A DNA stretch of 64,000 nucleotides, from assembly GCA_945643635.1 (NCBI GenBank), contig CALZFC010000267.1:186001-250000 (forward strand), read 5' to 3'. The notes beneath the pieces were generated by a model. It had not been told where the DNA came from, did not search any database, and was given only the letters and a program-made list of their open reading frames with translations. Position 1 is the first letter of the stretch. Every line of letters begins with the position of its first letter. Made by a program: the position numbers and the translations under genes. This document shows positions 10,279 to 22,339 of the stretch, in pieces. Source of the stretch: Allodiplogaster sudhausi (taxonomy: Eukaryota; Nematoda; Chromadorea; Rhabditida; Diplogasteridae).

Positions 10279-13200
10279 TCACTGCCACAACCTGATCAAT
10301 TGCTCAAAGTAGGCGTCGGCCGCAGTTTTCGGATCTTCTTTTCTCACTTCACTCCTGCATCAGGGTAATATGCAGCTTAGTTATCAAAGAAGAAGAAAAG
10401 AACTTCAACAAAACAGAGAAATCTCTACGTTCTCTTTGAGCGTTTTGACGCAATTTTGCCTTACTACATAAACATTTTACGCATTCATCATCCAAAATTG
10501 TAAATATGGCGCAAATAACCGTGCAATTGTTGTGCTGATTCTGCGAAAGCGTCTTTTAAATAATGTCGCTTTCATGTAGTCGCGAAGAGGCCGAATCGAG
10601 TAGATAATAAAGCCGAAGATGGCAGAAGGTAACCTGGGAAATGTTGCCGATAATAAGCGCGAGTTATAAATTATTACGTTAATTTGTTTTATGTTTGCGA
10701 TTATCGTAAAAAAGAATCCTGTTAGTCTGTATCGCACCATACATGTAGGCAGTTGACGAAAGAGTTAAGGACGGCGTTGAGCTGGTACTTGAGTGACTCG
10801 TTCCTCCAAACAAAAAATGAAGTCAACGCGAGAGCGGGCATCGCCACGAAGATAACGGCGCCCGCGGCGAGGAAAGCGCGTCGTATCAGCTGGCAAGAAA
10901 AGAAGCATTAAGAGTGCGTCTCTTCTGCAAGACTCAAGGATAGCTTAAAGCATGACAAAATTGTGTTTCATGCTCCGTGCTCTTTTGAATCATTTTTTTT
11001 CTTCTGAATATTGATTTGATAAGCTGTTATCCGCAGAATTCGAGCGGACCTTGAGGACGAGAATATTTTCTCGTAATTGCGTCCGCAAACTGAGCGTATA
11101 GTTGGAAAAGCGAGTTCGCTGAAGCCGACGCACTCGCCGCTTGTTCCATTCTAGTAGAGCAAAGTACATCTGAAATAAGAGACTGGAAATTTTTCTCTAT
11201 TACTCTATTTCATTTATGAAGCATGCAGTCCCCCAACTCAAGTACATAAATTAATTAAATTAGTTAGATTATTTTAAATAATATTCATTTGATTTCTCAG
11301 CGCTCAAGACGTATTTTAAAGACTTTTGCCGTTCTATCTCGACTAATTCGATACTTTAAATAGGGCGGTAAAATTAGTATCTCAAAACGCGCTGACATTG
11401 ACGAGAAAATTCATATCATGTAGCACCGATTGCGCAATGCTCCGCATCTTTTAAATGGCTTTCTGTCGCAGTATATTAATTTATATCCGAACTAATGTTC
11501 TTACCGTATTTATCAGCGTTGAATTAGCCAAGATTGAACAGAAAACGCTATTGAAATACGTCTTGAGTGTTGAAAAATCTATATCTTTTTTGCCATATAA
11601 ACAGCAGGAAAAGCAGTATATCCAACAACAAAAAACATACGCAAGCGCTTGCTCCAAGTGGAAGGAGCAAAGTCAAGATATACGTCATCGCAGACACAAC
11701 ACCTGTACGAAGCAAAACAAGAATATTAAAGGTGCATATTTTTTAAGATAATTTAATTTTAACAAATATTGAGGCTCAATGGCTTATTGTTACATATGTA
11801 GATACATTCTACACCATTGTTTCCCTTGCTGTTCGGGATCGGAAGGGATCATTACAACAACTGCGCGAATAAAAAATTAGTCTGTTTAGCTTCTAGCCCT
11901 TGGACGAATAAAATTAGAGAAATAACAAGTACTACTGAGAATTCTGAATTTCATTTTTAGCTATCTTCGAAAATTCACAGTAGCACTTGACATGTCTCAG
12001 CTTTTATTCGACACCGGGCAGGAAGCTAAATACACGGCATGTTTTTGGGTTATTTCTACGACCTTCGGGAAGTTTTAATTGGATGAATAGTTTACTATTC
12101 TACACAACACATTGGAATAGTGGAAATCCATTCACTTTTGCTTACTAACCTCGCGCCAAATTACTGCCACGAATATTATTTGAACTTCCCGAAATTTTCA
12201 AACAAATTTACGCTCGCAACCGACATTAGCCGGCCTTTCCTATGGAAAGACAGTTCAAGGGCACCAACAGTGAGATGGGAGGAGAGGGATAGGGTGTCCA
12301 TTTCAAAATGAATTAGTCCCATACTTGCGAAAATCCGACCAAGATAGGTTTTATTCTACTCCTTATAAAGAAAGTGCAGGGTTGACGAAGCTCTTTTTGG
12401 ATTAGCACTAGCTCAAATTATCCTCTTGGATCTGCACAGTGCACCATTAGGAAGCTGACTTCTTTTGCAACAATTGAATGGAACAAAGTGCTGTGTTCTA
12501 GAAGATCTCCCATACAAAATGTTTTGGTAATAAGCGATTTGCTAATTAGCGATTTTTTAACCCTCAATATTTGAAGTGAAAATATAAATTTATGCAAACT
12601 TGCACTGCAAACAGAATCGATCACTATTAGGATATCCTCATTGTATTTAGTATGGTTATGATAAACTTACATTCGTTTATAGCGATCGCTAGTGCAGTAG
12701 AAAAGGCGAAATTACTTGTTATCAGAACTATGGAAATGTAGAGACGTGTCGATTGCTCGTAATCGTGTACGAAAACTGTTGCAATGGCCCTGCATAAAGA
12801 AAAAATTAAATTCATAATTCTTAGCAGCCCATCAAAAGGAAAACCATAAGTAAATATTTGAGAAATATTATAATAAATCACAATAATATATTAGGAATAT
12901 TTCTGTCATTTTTGTTTTCGTTTTCTGAACCTCTCAATAACGACGAGAATTATAATGTGTATATAGTAAACGATGCCAAAGATACGTATACCAGAGAGAC
13001 CTCGCTGTGCAATGTGTTCTGGTTCTGAAAAGGAAAACAAACGCAATGGATTTCAACATTTTCGCATATATCACCAACATTGGCTCTTTAAACTGACATT
13101 TCAATCGATATGTGCCACTTTTGGCATGATTTTTTTAGGTACCACATCAAATATAGTCACACAAAAATATCCATCGCTTGGTATGATTCCTGATGGTGAG

Positions 13201-13738
13201 TCATGGAATGGAATGAAATAAGATCACAATGTCACCACTACCGAAGTATCCAAAGAGGCAAATCTCGCCGATCCCAAGCTGAACTACGCGGGCGTAGAGC
13301 ACGAATAAAAACGACCAGTTAGCCGACCAGACAAGGTATGTCAGATTGATGTGAACGATGCGTGGACGAATGAAGAGCGGGAGGAGGACAGTCATACTCA
13401 CGGCTGCCACCACCAGGGAGATTGCCTGTGGAGCTCTAATTAAAATAAAAATAAAAATAGGCGCATCGTTAAGGAAAAGGTGTAAGAATGCAAGATTATT
13501 TCAAATTTTATAAATAAATAGGGTAAAGATGTACACTTTATAAGAATGGGAGAAAATGATGAAAAGAGAAAGATACGCCGAGGAAAAGAGAGAGAAGAGC
13601 AGGGAAAAACATTTCGTTCTTCGATAGAGAGAATTGAACCTCTAGAATGAGAAGCACCCGGTAGACGACGATGAGTGACTCGTCTTCAATGTCGTTTGCG
13701 TACGTGTACAACGGAGTCGCGCAAACGAAGCTCGCCAT
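10279..13738 (-). CDS. Sre-class serpentine chemoreceptor (copy A), intact
   Basis: Nine exons, all junctions phase-consistent, 1020 nt including stop (339 aa): 13738-13640, 13425-13242, 13024-12931, 12789-12671, 11702-11641, 11169-11050, 10889-10738, 10633-10520, 10354-10279. Predicted order: short N-terminus (MASFVCATPLYTY), TM1-TM2 (VSMTVLLPLF, INLTYLVW), TM3 ending VVIER, then AIATVFVHDYEQSTR and TM4, a short TM5 exon, a loop with NYTLSLRTQLRENILVLK, TM6, TM7 (AIFGFIIYSIRPLRDY) and a tail ending FEQLIRLWQ. The IER...DYE and YTLS-R-Q--EN signatures are typical of the nematode Sre family, which act as plasma-membrane chemosensory GPCRs in sensory neurons. The ligand is unknown. The start is the first ATG of exon 1, conserved in copies B-D. 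Its exon structure is identical to copy C. Confidence 0.85.
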
Positions 13739-13799
13739 ATCGGTGCCGTCGGAGCTTCTTCAGGGGCCTTTTTCCTCCTTTGAATGTCTGGCCAACTAA

Positions 13800-14260
13800 A
13801 GAGTATGTAGGTTTTTCAGGCGGACAGACATCAACATATGCACCATATGTTATTATATAGTGCACGAATAAATGATGTTTCTAGAATGAATGAAGCAAGG
13901 ATTTTTAAAAATTACCTCGGCAAGCAAGCAAAAGTGTAGCTTGCACATACGATTGAGCGAAATTACTACCTTTGGTTCTGTCGAACTTCCATATCGATAA
14001 CAATTTCATCGCGACTTGATGTGGATATCTTGTGAATGGGAAGACGAGTTGGCAGATGTGATAGAACAGCCGCACCATGAATCTAAAGTTCGGTCTCATG
14101 TACCAGAACATCAGTCGGACAAAGCTTTTACAAGATTTGATGGAGTTGGTGACATCGCTTGTGCACACAAGGAGAGAACATCGCAAATTTTGCGAACAAG
14201 TGTTCCGAAAATGTTCCAAACTTTTTGCAAATTGAATGTTGATCTCTGTGATCTATGAGA
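13800..14260 (-). promoter_or_regulatory. conserved 5' block of the Sre repeat unit (copy A)
   Basis: A block upstream of exon 1 containing AGGTAGTAATTTCGCTCAAT-type sequence is found ahead of all five Sre copies (about 13.9-14.2, 17.7-18.0, 22.4-22.9, 57.8-58.1 and 61.4-61.8 kb). In A and E it also holds a frame reading CQLVFPFTRYPHQVA. That frame is broken in the other copies, so coding is doubtful. It may be promoter/5' UTR carried along with the duplication. Confidence 0.4.
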
Positions 14261-15353
14261 TGAAGCTGTATACTTACAGTATCGCTCAATGGCGAGAGGT
14301 CAATGCCATGTCGGCCGCATTTAAAAGGACCAAATGGAACACTTCGCTTCAGAAAGCGTTTTCAGGAAAATCAAGTATTCATTAATATGAGATCCTGGAA
14401 ATCACTAATTCCGTTAAAAAAACCTTGATATTCTTTGAAAAGTTGATACTGTTATGCTTAAAGCAAGTAAACATGTCAAATTTGGTGCAACTGCCAAACA
14501 CAATTTGAAAATGCTCATCAGTTTTTGCCCATAAATTTGACTGAAAAATTGTCATATCTGACAAATCTTGTTCAAAAACAGATTTGTTTTTCTTATAAAT
14601 AAGCTTGCCACATGGAACTTGTATGACGTAGCATTTTAAACTACTAATTCTCTCGCCTGGAATTATATGGGTACGGTAGATCTTTTGAATTTGGCTGAAT
14701 TTGGGGAATCATTTTCTCTTCTACTTTTTCTGGGCTAGTTTGCCGGTTCGCCTCTGCTTTCTCTCCTTTGACAGTAGCTTCTTTGTTCCGCCGTTATAGT
14801 CCACCTTCTCGTTTGTCCGTTCTTTCTTTGCACAAGTAATAAACTTGCTGCTCTCTGCCCTTGAAAGACTCATATATTATAGTGTTCGTTCTTGGGATCT
14901 CTCCCAAAAGGTTAGGGTGTTCTCCGGATGAAAGAGCTGTTCAGGATTGAGACTAGGTCGTGAGAATTGATAGGAATTGTTGGTAACTCTTGTTGTCGGG
15001 ACCTTTGTTCATTGAACTTTCGAGTTAGAATTTAGGTGATCACCCTTTTCAGGAGATCCTCTGTGAGATCTATTTTTGCTCTCACCCTTTGTCGCCTATT
15101 TGTGATCTTTCTCCCATCTCTGTCCCTTCCCTTGACGTTCTCTTCTTGCTTTCCCCGTCCTGGATCTTTCCGCCCCTCTCTTCTTCTTCCGTTTTTACTT
15201 CCTTTATTAGTGCTCTCGTATGCATCACAATATTTAAGGAATTTACCAAATACCCGTTAAAACTTTTGTCAATATCTATTCATGAACAGATTCTTCTTGT
15301 AGTATATTCACTTAATTCAGCGATATTCTTCTCTTATGTTGTCTTCCATTCGC
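14260..15353. other. intergenic between Sre A and Sre B
   Basis: At 14270-14360 is half of a TIR element related to the 19.95-20.17 kb MITE (CAGTATCGCTCAATGGCGAGAGGTC). The rest is CT-rich and AT-rich DNA with no supported exon. Confidence 0.5.
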
Positions 15354-15833
15354 TCACTGCCACGACCTGATCAATTGCTCAAAGTAGGCGTCGGCCGCAG
15401 TTTTCGTATCTTGTTTTCTCACTTCACTCCTGCATCAGAGTAATATCTTGCTCAGTTATCAAAGAAGAAGAAAATAACGTCACCAAAACGGAGAAATCTC
15501 TACATTCCCTATGAGCGTTTTGATGCACCTTACTAAATACATAAATATTTTACGCATTCATGATCAAAAATTGTAAATATGGAGCAAATAACCGTGCAAT
15601 TGTTGTGCTAATTCTGCGAAAGCGTCTTTTAAATAGTGTCGCTTTCATGTAGTTGCGAAGAGGCCGAATCGAGTAGATAATGAAGCCGAAGATGGCAGAA
15701 GGTAACCTTGGAAATGTTGTAATAGGCGCGAGTTAAAAATTATTACGTTAATTTGTTTTATTTTGCGATTATCCTTCTCTTTGAGCTATTAGTTTACTCA
15801 TGCAAAGCGGATTTAGGAAACGCTGATCACATG

Positions 15834-16259
15834 TAACGTATTTTCTCTTTTAGCGCCCCTCCCTCTATTAGAATCTTCCCCCCTATAATAGTGCCCCCTC
15901 GCAAGGGTATTGAAAAATAGTACCCCTCGCTCAAATCCAATAGTTCCCCCTCTAATTGTCTGATAGAAACGTACCTGGAATCTATGCTTGAGGTATGGGA
16001 TGCTCTTCCAATGAGCTGATTGGAAATTCATTCAAAATCTACGCTAAAACTGATATTCCAATGATGATTCCATTGAAGTATAGCTATTTATCGTTCCTCG
16101 TTTTTGTGAATAAAATGTTGTTATCAAACTTTTAGTCAATCACATTGAAAAATAGTGCCCCTTCCTCTAATAGACCCCCCCCCCCTCTAATAGTGCACCC
16201 CTCTCGCAGGGGTATTGAAAAATAGTACCCCCGGGAGCACTAATAGAGAAAATATGGTA
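15834..16259. mobile_element. TA-flanked MITE, family 1 (copy 1)
   Basis: Both ends read inward as (A/C)CGTATTTTCTCT(A/T)TTAG or the close variant CCATATTTTCTCTATTAG, flanked by TA on each side. The interior has C-rich blocks of the type CTAATAGTGCCCCC and the phrase GTATTGAAAAATAGTACCCC. No coding capacity. TA target plus short TIRs suggests a Tc1/mariner-type non-autonomous element. The same intron of copy A lacks it. Other copies are at 36792-37226 and (decayed) near 57085-57392. Confidence 0.8.
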
Positions 16260-17460
16260 TATAGATTTTTTAATGATTAAAGGCGAAATAAATTAAATAA
16301 AGAATACAAATATTTTCGTAAAATAGAATCCTGTTAGTCTGTATCGCACCAGACATGTAGGCAGTTGACGAAAGAGTTAAGGACGGCGGCCAGCTGGTAC
16401 TTGAGTGACTCGTTCTTCCAAATAAGAAATGAAGTCAGCGCGAGAGCGGGCATCGCCACGAAGATAACGGCGCCAGCGGAGAGGAAAGCACGTCGTATCA
16501 ACTGGCAAGTAAAGAAGCATTAAGAGGGCGTCTCTGCAAGACTCAAGGATAGCTTAAAGCATGAAAAAATTGAGTTTCATGCTCCTTTAACACAGTTTTG
16601 GGCGGTAGGGTTGGCATGTCTCGGCCAAAGCGATGTATCTCCAGGCCACTTGAGGCCAATTCATGCGGACCATGAGGACGGTAATATTTTCTCGCAATTG
16701 TGTGCGCAAGCTGAGCGTATAGTCGCTGAAGCGAGTTCTCTCCAGTCGACGCACTCGCCTCTTGTTCCATTCCAATAGAACAAAGTACATCTTAGCAACG
16801 AAAGCAGCAAATCTTTTTTTTTTGTATTTTGTCTATCAATATCATATTGTTTTGTCTCCCGTTCCCAGAATACGGAAGCACACTCTACAAAACACCTTCT
16901 ATTCACCACATCGTTGAGCATCTCTAGCCTATTATGTATGTACCCATGTACCTATTTAACGCTTTGTGCAATAAAATCTTTTATACCATTTTTGCCCTGT
17001 AAACAGTAACATAAGTAATATATGTTTCCAATAATATTAATAAAAGCATACGCAGGCGCTTGTGCCAACTGGAACAAGAATAGCCAATTGATACGTCATA
17101 GCGGGAAAAATACCTGAACGAATCAAAAGAGAATATTATCAGTTAATTTTTTTAAACATAATTTGAATGGTACCAATATTGTGGCTTAATTCACTTATTG
17201 TTAGATGCTGTATTTGAGAGTACTTGGTCGAATCGCTAAATTTTAAAACATCCTCATATTTTCAGTATTGCCAAACTAGCTTACATTCGCTGATACCGAT
17301 CGCGGTTACAGTAGCAAATGCGATATTACTTGATATCAGAACGATGGAAATATAAAGACGAGTCGAGTACTCGTAATCGTGGACGACAGCTGTTGCAATG
17401 GCCCTGAATGCATTCATGAATGTTCTTAGGGTGTGAGCGGGAAACGGAGACGATATACCG

Positions 17461-17461
<1 letters not shown>

Positions 17462-17500
<39 letters not shown>
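17462..17500. repeat. (CA)n microsatellite
   Basis: About 39 bp of CA repeat at the junction where exons 2-3 of Sre copy B are missing. Confidence 0.9.
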
Positions 17501-17503
<3 letters not shown>

Positions 17504-17954
17504 CCTCGAGAGTGAGAAGGACACGGTAGATCATGATGAGTGACTGGTCTACGATGACGAATGCGTGCGTGTACATTGGAGTGATGCAATAAGAGCCCGC
17601 CATTTCAAATACTTCGGCGGCCTTTTTCACCTTTGAAAGCGAGGCCTACTAGAGTGTAGGTTTACCAGGCGGACAGCCATCTATGCGCATCATATGTTAT
17701 TATATAGATAAATACATGCTTGTGCTTCAGTAAATGATGTTTCATGAACAAATGAAGCAATGATTCTTAAAAATTATATTTGCAAGCAAACAAAAGTGTA
17801 GCTGGCGTATACGATTAAGCGAAATTACAACCTTTGGGTGGTGCGAACTTCCAAATATTCTTGATGCAGATATCTTAGGAACGGGAAGAAGAGTTAAAAG
17901 ATGCGACAGAACAGCCTCACATTCATTCTGTCTAAAGTTCGGCCTCAGTGGAAA

Positions 17955-18061
17955 AAGCGGCTGCACTACAGTTTGCAAGTCTAGGGTTTGAATCCCTAAA
18001 ACGCTTTCTGCAATGAAATATTCCAGAGCCAAATGGAATATTTCATTGCAGAAAGCGTTTT
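17955..18061 (+). repeat. 28-bp perfect hairpin next to a tRNA-like B box
   Basis: 17998-18025 and 18034-18061 are perfectly complementary (28 bp) around an 8-nt loop. The stem contains GGAATATTTCATTGCAGAAAGCG, an inner palindrome also seen in the family-2 elements. Just upstream is GGGTTTGAATCCC, a B-box-like remnant of the tRNA-like sequence found ahead of each Sre copy. Confidence 0.8.
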
Positions 18062-18388
18062 AAAGGAGGACTACGGCGAATTATTAACATATCGTTTTTT
18101 AAGCATGGATAGTAAAATTTATTCAGAGAAAGTTTGAACGAATTTCATCATGAAAATGTATGAAAATTTGACAAGATTATATTTTCAAGACTGAAAATGA
18201 CAAATTTGGTGCTACTATCAAACACTATATGACGATGCACATTAATATTAATCAGGAGATTTACTGTTAAATTATTATATGTATGCAGGAACCCGTCAAA
18301 CATACAGTGAACTTCGTACAACGGTACAAATACTTGTTGCTTTTATGTACACAATTATTCTTCTCTTGGTGCTGTCTTCCAATTATGC

Positions 18389-21300
18389 TTACTGCCATGA
18401 CTTTATCAATTGCTCAAAGTAGGCGTCGGCCGCAGTTTTCGGATCTTCTTTTCTCGCTTCACTCCTGCATTATCGCTAGTGTCAAAGACGAAGAAGCAGA
18501 AAATTGAACAAAAGTGAATAATCTCGTCATTCTTTTTTTGCGGATTAACATTTGAAAAAATGTTAATCTTTCGGAAATAACCGTTCAATCGTCGCGCTGA
18601 TTCTGCGAAAGCGTCTTTTGAATAGTGTCGCTTTCAGGTAATCGCGAAGAGGCCGAATCGATTTTATCATACAGCCAAAGATGAGCGCAGGACACCTTGT
18701 AAGTGAGCGCGGGCAATAAACGTGAAATACATATGTTTGTCAATAAACTCTTAAATTTATTTACATCTCTGTCATTGTGCTTCATGTAGAGCCATGAGGG
18801 TTGCTGATCATGTAGTGAATTTATAAAAATTTTTTATCACATTCGATTGTTATATCGGAACGCGTTATATATTACGAAAAAAACCATTTTCGTTAAATAA
18901 AATCCTAATAGTCTTTAATCGAACCAGATTTGTAGGCAGTTGGCGAAAGAGTTGAGGACGGCAATCAGCTGGTACTTGAGTGATTCGTTATTCCAAAAAA
19001 TAAATGACATCACGGGGACAAATGGTGCCGCCACGATGATCACGGCACCCGCCACCAGGAACGCGCGTCTTATCAGCTAGTAAAAAACATTCGTACACTT
19101 TTAGGCGGCATTAGGGTCAGATTTCAGATTGTGAATATAATTTTTGACTAGTTATACACAAGGAAGGAGTGGGCATCATAGCCTTGCTCATAAGCCGAGC
19201 TTGCTTATACCCAAGGATTGCCCCAGCACCCAATTTAAAAGATTCTTTACATTCACCCTCATACAATATACCAGTTTCATTATTTCTGTAAACTGGTAAA
19301 TTTATTGATTATTAAAAGAGCCGTTTAGTGAAATTTTTTAAAATGGACCCTTTCACATGGTTCTAAAATGTAGTTCCTGAATGTTTGAGATATATTTGTT
19401 CTCTTCTTACAAAGTTACAAACCTACAAAATAAGGGCTGGGCCAAATATTTTTTTTCTGTAAGAGACACGAACTCTCCTATTTACCATGCTCATTAATGG
19501 TTACTGAAAAGTGTCAAAATAGATTTAAGGACGCACATTCAAAATGGCCATGATCTAGAAATGTTAAAGTATTCCAAATTTTGCTCATGTAGAGAGAATG
19601 ATGAACTCCGCCGCGGCACTTTCCTTGAGATCTCCAGCCGCGACCGTTCTCTGAGGTTGGCGCCATCCCCCACCCGGGTCTGAGGCCAAAGATGGGGTCG
19701 GCCAACCCAGCTTATAGAAAGCTAATAGAAGCTATCGATCTTTAGAATCGTTTCAGTGCTATAATAGTGATGAAATAAGCTGTCATTCATGAATCCATGC
19801 GAACGGACCTTGAGAATGAGAATATTTTCTCGTAATTGCGTCCTCAAACTGAGCGTATAGTCGCTGAAGCGAGTTATCTCCAATCGACGCACTCGCCTCT
19901 TGTTCCATTCCAGCAAAACAAAGTAAAGCTGTCAGATAAACATATATACAGTACCGCTCAACGGCGAGGGGTCAATTCTATGTCGGCTATGGCGGCCACG
20001 GCCAAATGGGCCAAGTGGAATATCTCGCTGTGGAAAACGTTTTCAGGCATAATTGATATGTGATTTGCTTGAAAAAGTTTTCCACAGCGAGATATTCCAT
20101 TTGGCCCATTTTGCCGCGGCCGCCATAGCCGACATAGAATTGACCCCTCGCCGTTGAGCGGTACTGTATATGTATTTATCTTACAGCTATATAAATAAAA
20201 ATCTTACGCAAGCGCTTGCTGAAACTGGAACAGGAATAACCATGATATACGTCATCAGGTCTACGATACCTGTTCGAATCAAAAGAAGGATGTTATAAGT
20301 ACGTGTTTTTTTCAAGATAATTTGGGAGTATGCAGACTGAGCATCGGAATACTGAATAGCGCACAAAACAGTGAAGCGAACAACTGAGCAGCATTGCGAA
20401 ATTGCCGCCTGCTCAGTTGTCCGCTGCATAGTTTTGCGAGCAGCTCAGTTGTCAGATGCGCAGTCCGCATACTCCCGATAATTTCCATGTGAGGAATGGC
20501 TTCGTGGTAGATTCTACATGTATTGGAGTGCATTTCGAAGAATCAAATATTATGAATGTTAAATTATTGTTTTGAACAAGACAATGATAACTGACATCCG
20601 TTGATAGCGATCGCGAGAACCGCAGAAAAGGCGGCATTACTTGTTATCATAATGATGGAAATGTAATGACGCGTTTTGTGCTCGTAATCATTGACGAAAG
20701 CTGTTGCAATGGCCCTTAACACACACAAAATTCGCAACTTCTTCCGGTTTTTCAAAAGGCTAAGTATATACATACATATTTGTAAAATATTCTACTAAAT
20801 TACACTAGTACGTCATTTCGTAATTTATAACAACTATTTTTTCTGTGTATGGATGTTCTTCGGTTGTGGGCAACGAGGCGTATACGATATGCTCATATCA
20901 TTCTGCAGTTTTATTTCCGATTTCTGGACCGAATCTCACCTCTCAATAACGAGGAGAACTATACTGTGCATGCAATAGCAGATGCTAAAGACGCGAACAC
21001 CCGAAAGAGATCGCAGTGCAACGTGCTCTGTTGCTGAAAAAGAGACATAATGAGAAATGTAATTATTTATTTAAATATATGCCATAAAACGATTGCCAAC
21101 TTCATTGACACTCTATAATAAGAATTCAATCGATACGTACATACATATCTGCCTCTTTCTAGACGATTGAACATTAAAAGAGACAAAAAATAAATTTTGA
21201 ATTTGAGATGTTTTGATTGACGGAAGAGCGAAAGCGCAAGAGGCTGGAACATTTAAACAAAAAAAAAGGTTGCGTTTCGTGCACCTTCACCAACTTATTC

Positions 21301-22124
21301 GTATACATATATATGATATCCAGATTTATGGAAATTAAAGTAAAAAATTATGAAGAGGCTATTACAGAAGTAGTCAAAGAAGCCCATCTCGCCGAGCGCG
21401 ATCTGAACTCCGCGTACGTACAGCATGAGCAGATACGTCCACTCGGCCAACCAGACCAGGTATGTCAGATTGATGTGCACGATGCGGGGACGGATGAATA
21501 ACGGGAGGAGAACGGTCATTACTCCGGCTGAGACTACCAACGAGATTGTCTGCAGAAGCGAAACCGTTGAAAGAATTATTTAAAATATTCTTCAATCTTA
21601 CAAAAGGGCACAACAATTTTAATACACACAAAAACATTAATGGTTTAGTGGCTAGCGCTCCAGAAATGCATTCCGCATATGCAGGCCTTTTTTTGGATTA
21701 TGGATGCAAATTACGGACTGCACTACGGCTATGCTTTATGGCACGTGTTACGGATAAAGCTTGCTAGATCAATTACGGATATAACCTCCTGGAGCCGAAA
21801 GTAGGGACAATCCACGCTTTGTTTCCGTTACCAATAATGGTTATTTTCTGTGTAAACAAATTTAAAAAGAATTGAAAAGTGAATCCTCTTTAGAATGGGA
21901 CGTAAGAATGTTTGTATCTATGAACGTATGAGAAAGTGAGAAAATGATGAAGAGAGATATAGAACCAGAAATAAGGAGTAGGGAGGAAAAAAAAGAAATT
22001 GGATCCTAAACAGAGAGAAGTTAACCTCGAGAGTGAGAAGCACACGGTAGACGACGATGAGTGACTGGTCTTCAATGACGTATACGTACGTGTACATCGG
22101 AGTCGGGCAATCACGGACTACCAT
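18389..22124 (-). CDS. Sre-class serpentine chemoreceptor (copy C), intact
   Basis: Nine exons with the same lengths and phases as copy A: 22124-22026, 21549-21366, 21033-20940, 20714-20596, 20269-20208, 19928-19809, 19076-18925, 18695-18582, 18464-18389. Total 339 aa. It starts MVVRDCPTPMYTYVYVIEDQ. TM1-2 contain VMTVLLPLFIRPRIVHINLTY, TM3 ends LLVIER, then AIATAFVNDYEHKTR. The loop before TM6 reads YTLSLRTQLRENILILK, TM7 LIFGCMIKSIRPLRDYLK, and the tail FEQLIKSWQ. These are Sre-family hallmarks: a seven-pass sensory GPCR of unknown ligand. It is closest to the decayed copy D on the other side of the window. Its introns hold two small inverted-repeat elements. Confidence 0.85.
19947..20168. 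mobile_element. near-perfect palindromic MITE, family 2
   Basis: Starts TA-CAGTACCGCTCAACGGCGA and ends with its reverse complement followed by TA. The two arms, about 95 bp each, are nearly identical and meet around a short AT-rich centre. It lies in intron 5 of Sre copy C. The same place in copy D holds only a (TA)n tract, so insertion followed the duplication. Partial copies are near 14270, 18000, 22820 and 57570-57680. Confidence 0.85.
20325..20478. mobile_element. small TIR element, family 5
   Basis: Ends read GGGAGTATGCAGACTGAGCATC and, inverted, GGGAGTATGCGGACTGCGCATC. The interior is GC-richer, with repeated CAACTGAGC. A related copy occupies the equivalent intron of Sre copy D (about 59945-60070), so it predates that duplication. 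Confidence 0.65.
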
Positions 22125-22339
22125 TTCGATACCGTCGGAGACCTTCGTCGGTCTTTATCCCTTTGAAATTCTGCTGAACTAGTGAGGCTGTTAGTCAGAC
22201 GGGCAGAAATTCATGGGCATAAAGGCAGCATTTATGCATGAGTGTGCAGGAAGTGATGCAATAACAGTCCACCATTTCGATCCTAAAACAGTTTAGGTTT
22301 ACCACACGGACAGCCTTCTGTGCATCAATTCTTATTATA

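Larger units (their letters stand above)
15354..17603 (-). pseudogene. Sre-class receptor copy B lacking exons 2-3
   Basis: Exon 1 (17603-17505, MAGSYCITPMYTHAF...) is followed directly by an exon equivalent to exon 4 of copies A and C (17403-17285, AIATAVVHDYEYSTR). Exons 5-9 then follow at 17113-17052, 16790-16671, 16501-16350, 15706-15593 and 15429-15354, all with intact frames and splice sites. Exons 2 and 3 (278 nt in A and C, not divisible by three), which code for TM1 to TM3, are missing. Joining exon 1 to exon 4 would shift the frame. A (CA)n run marks the deletion site. The rest is well preserved, so the loss looks recent. A MITE sits in the intron between the TM6 and TM7 exons. Confidence 0.8.

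Noticed and set aside
14016..14258. Plus-strand 80-codon frame upstream of Sre copy A
   Set aside because: Antisense to the conserved upstream block; not preserved in the other four copies.
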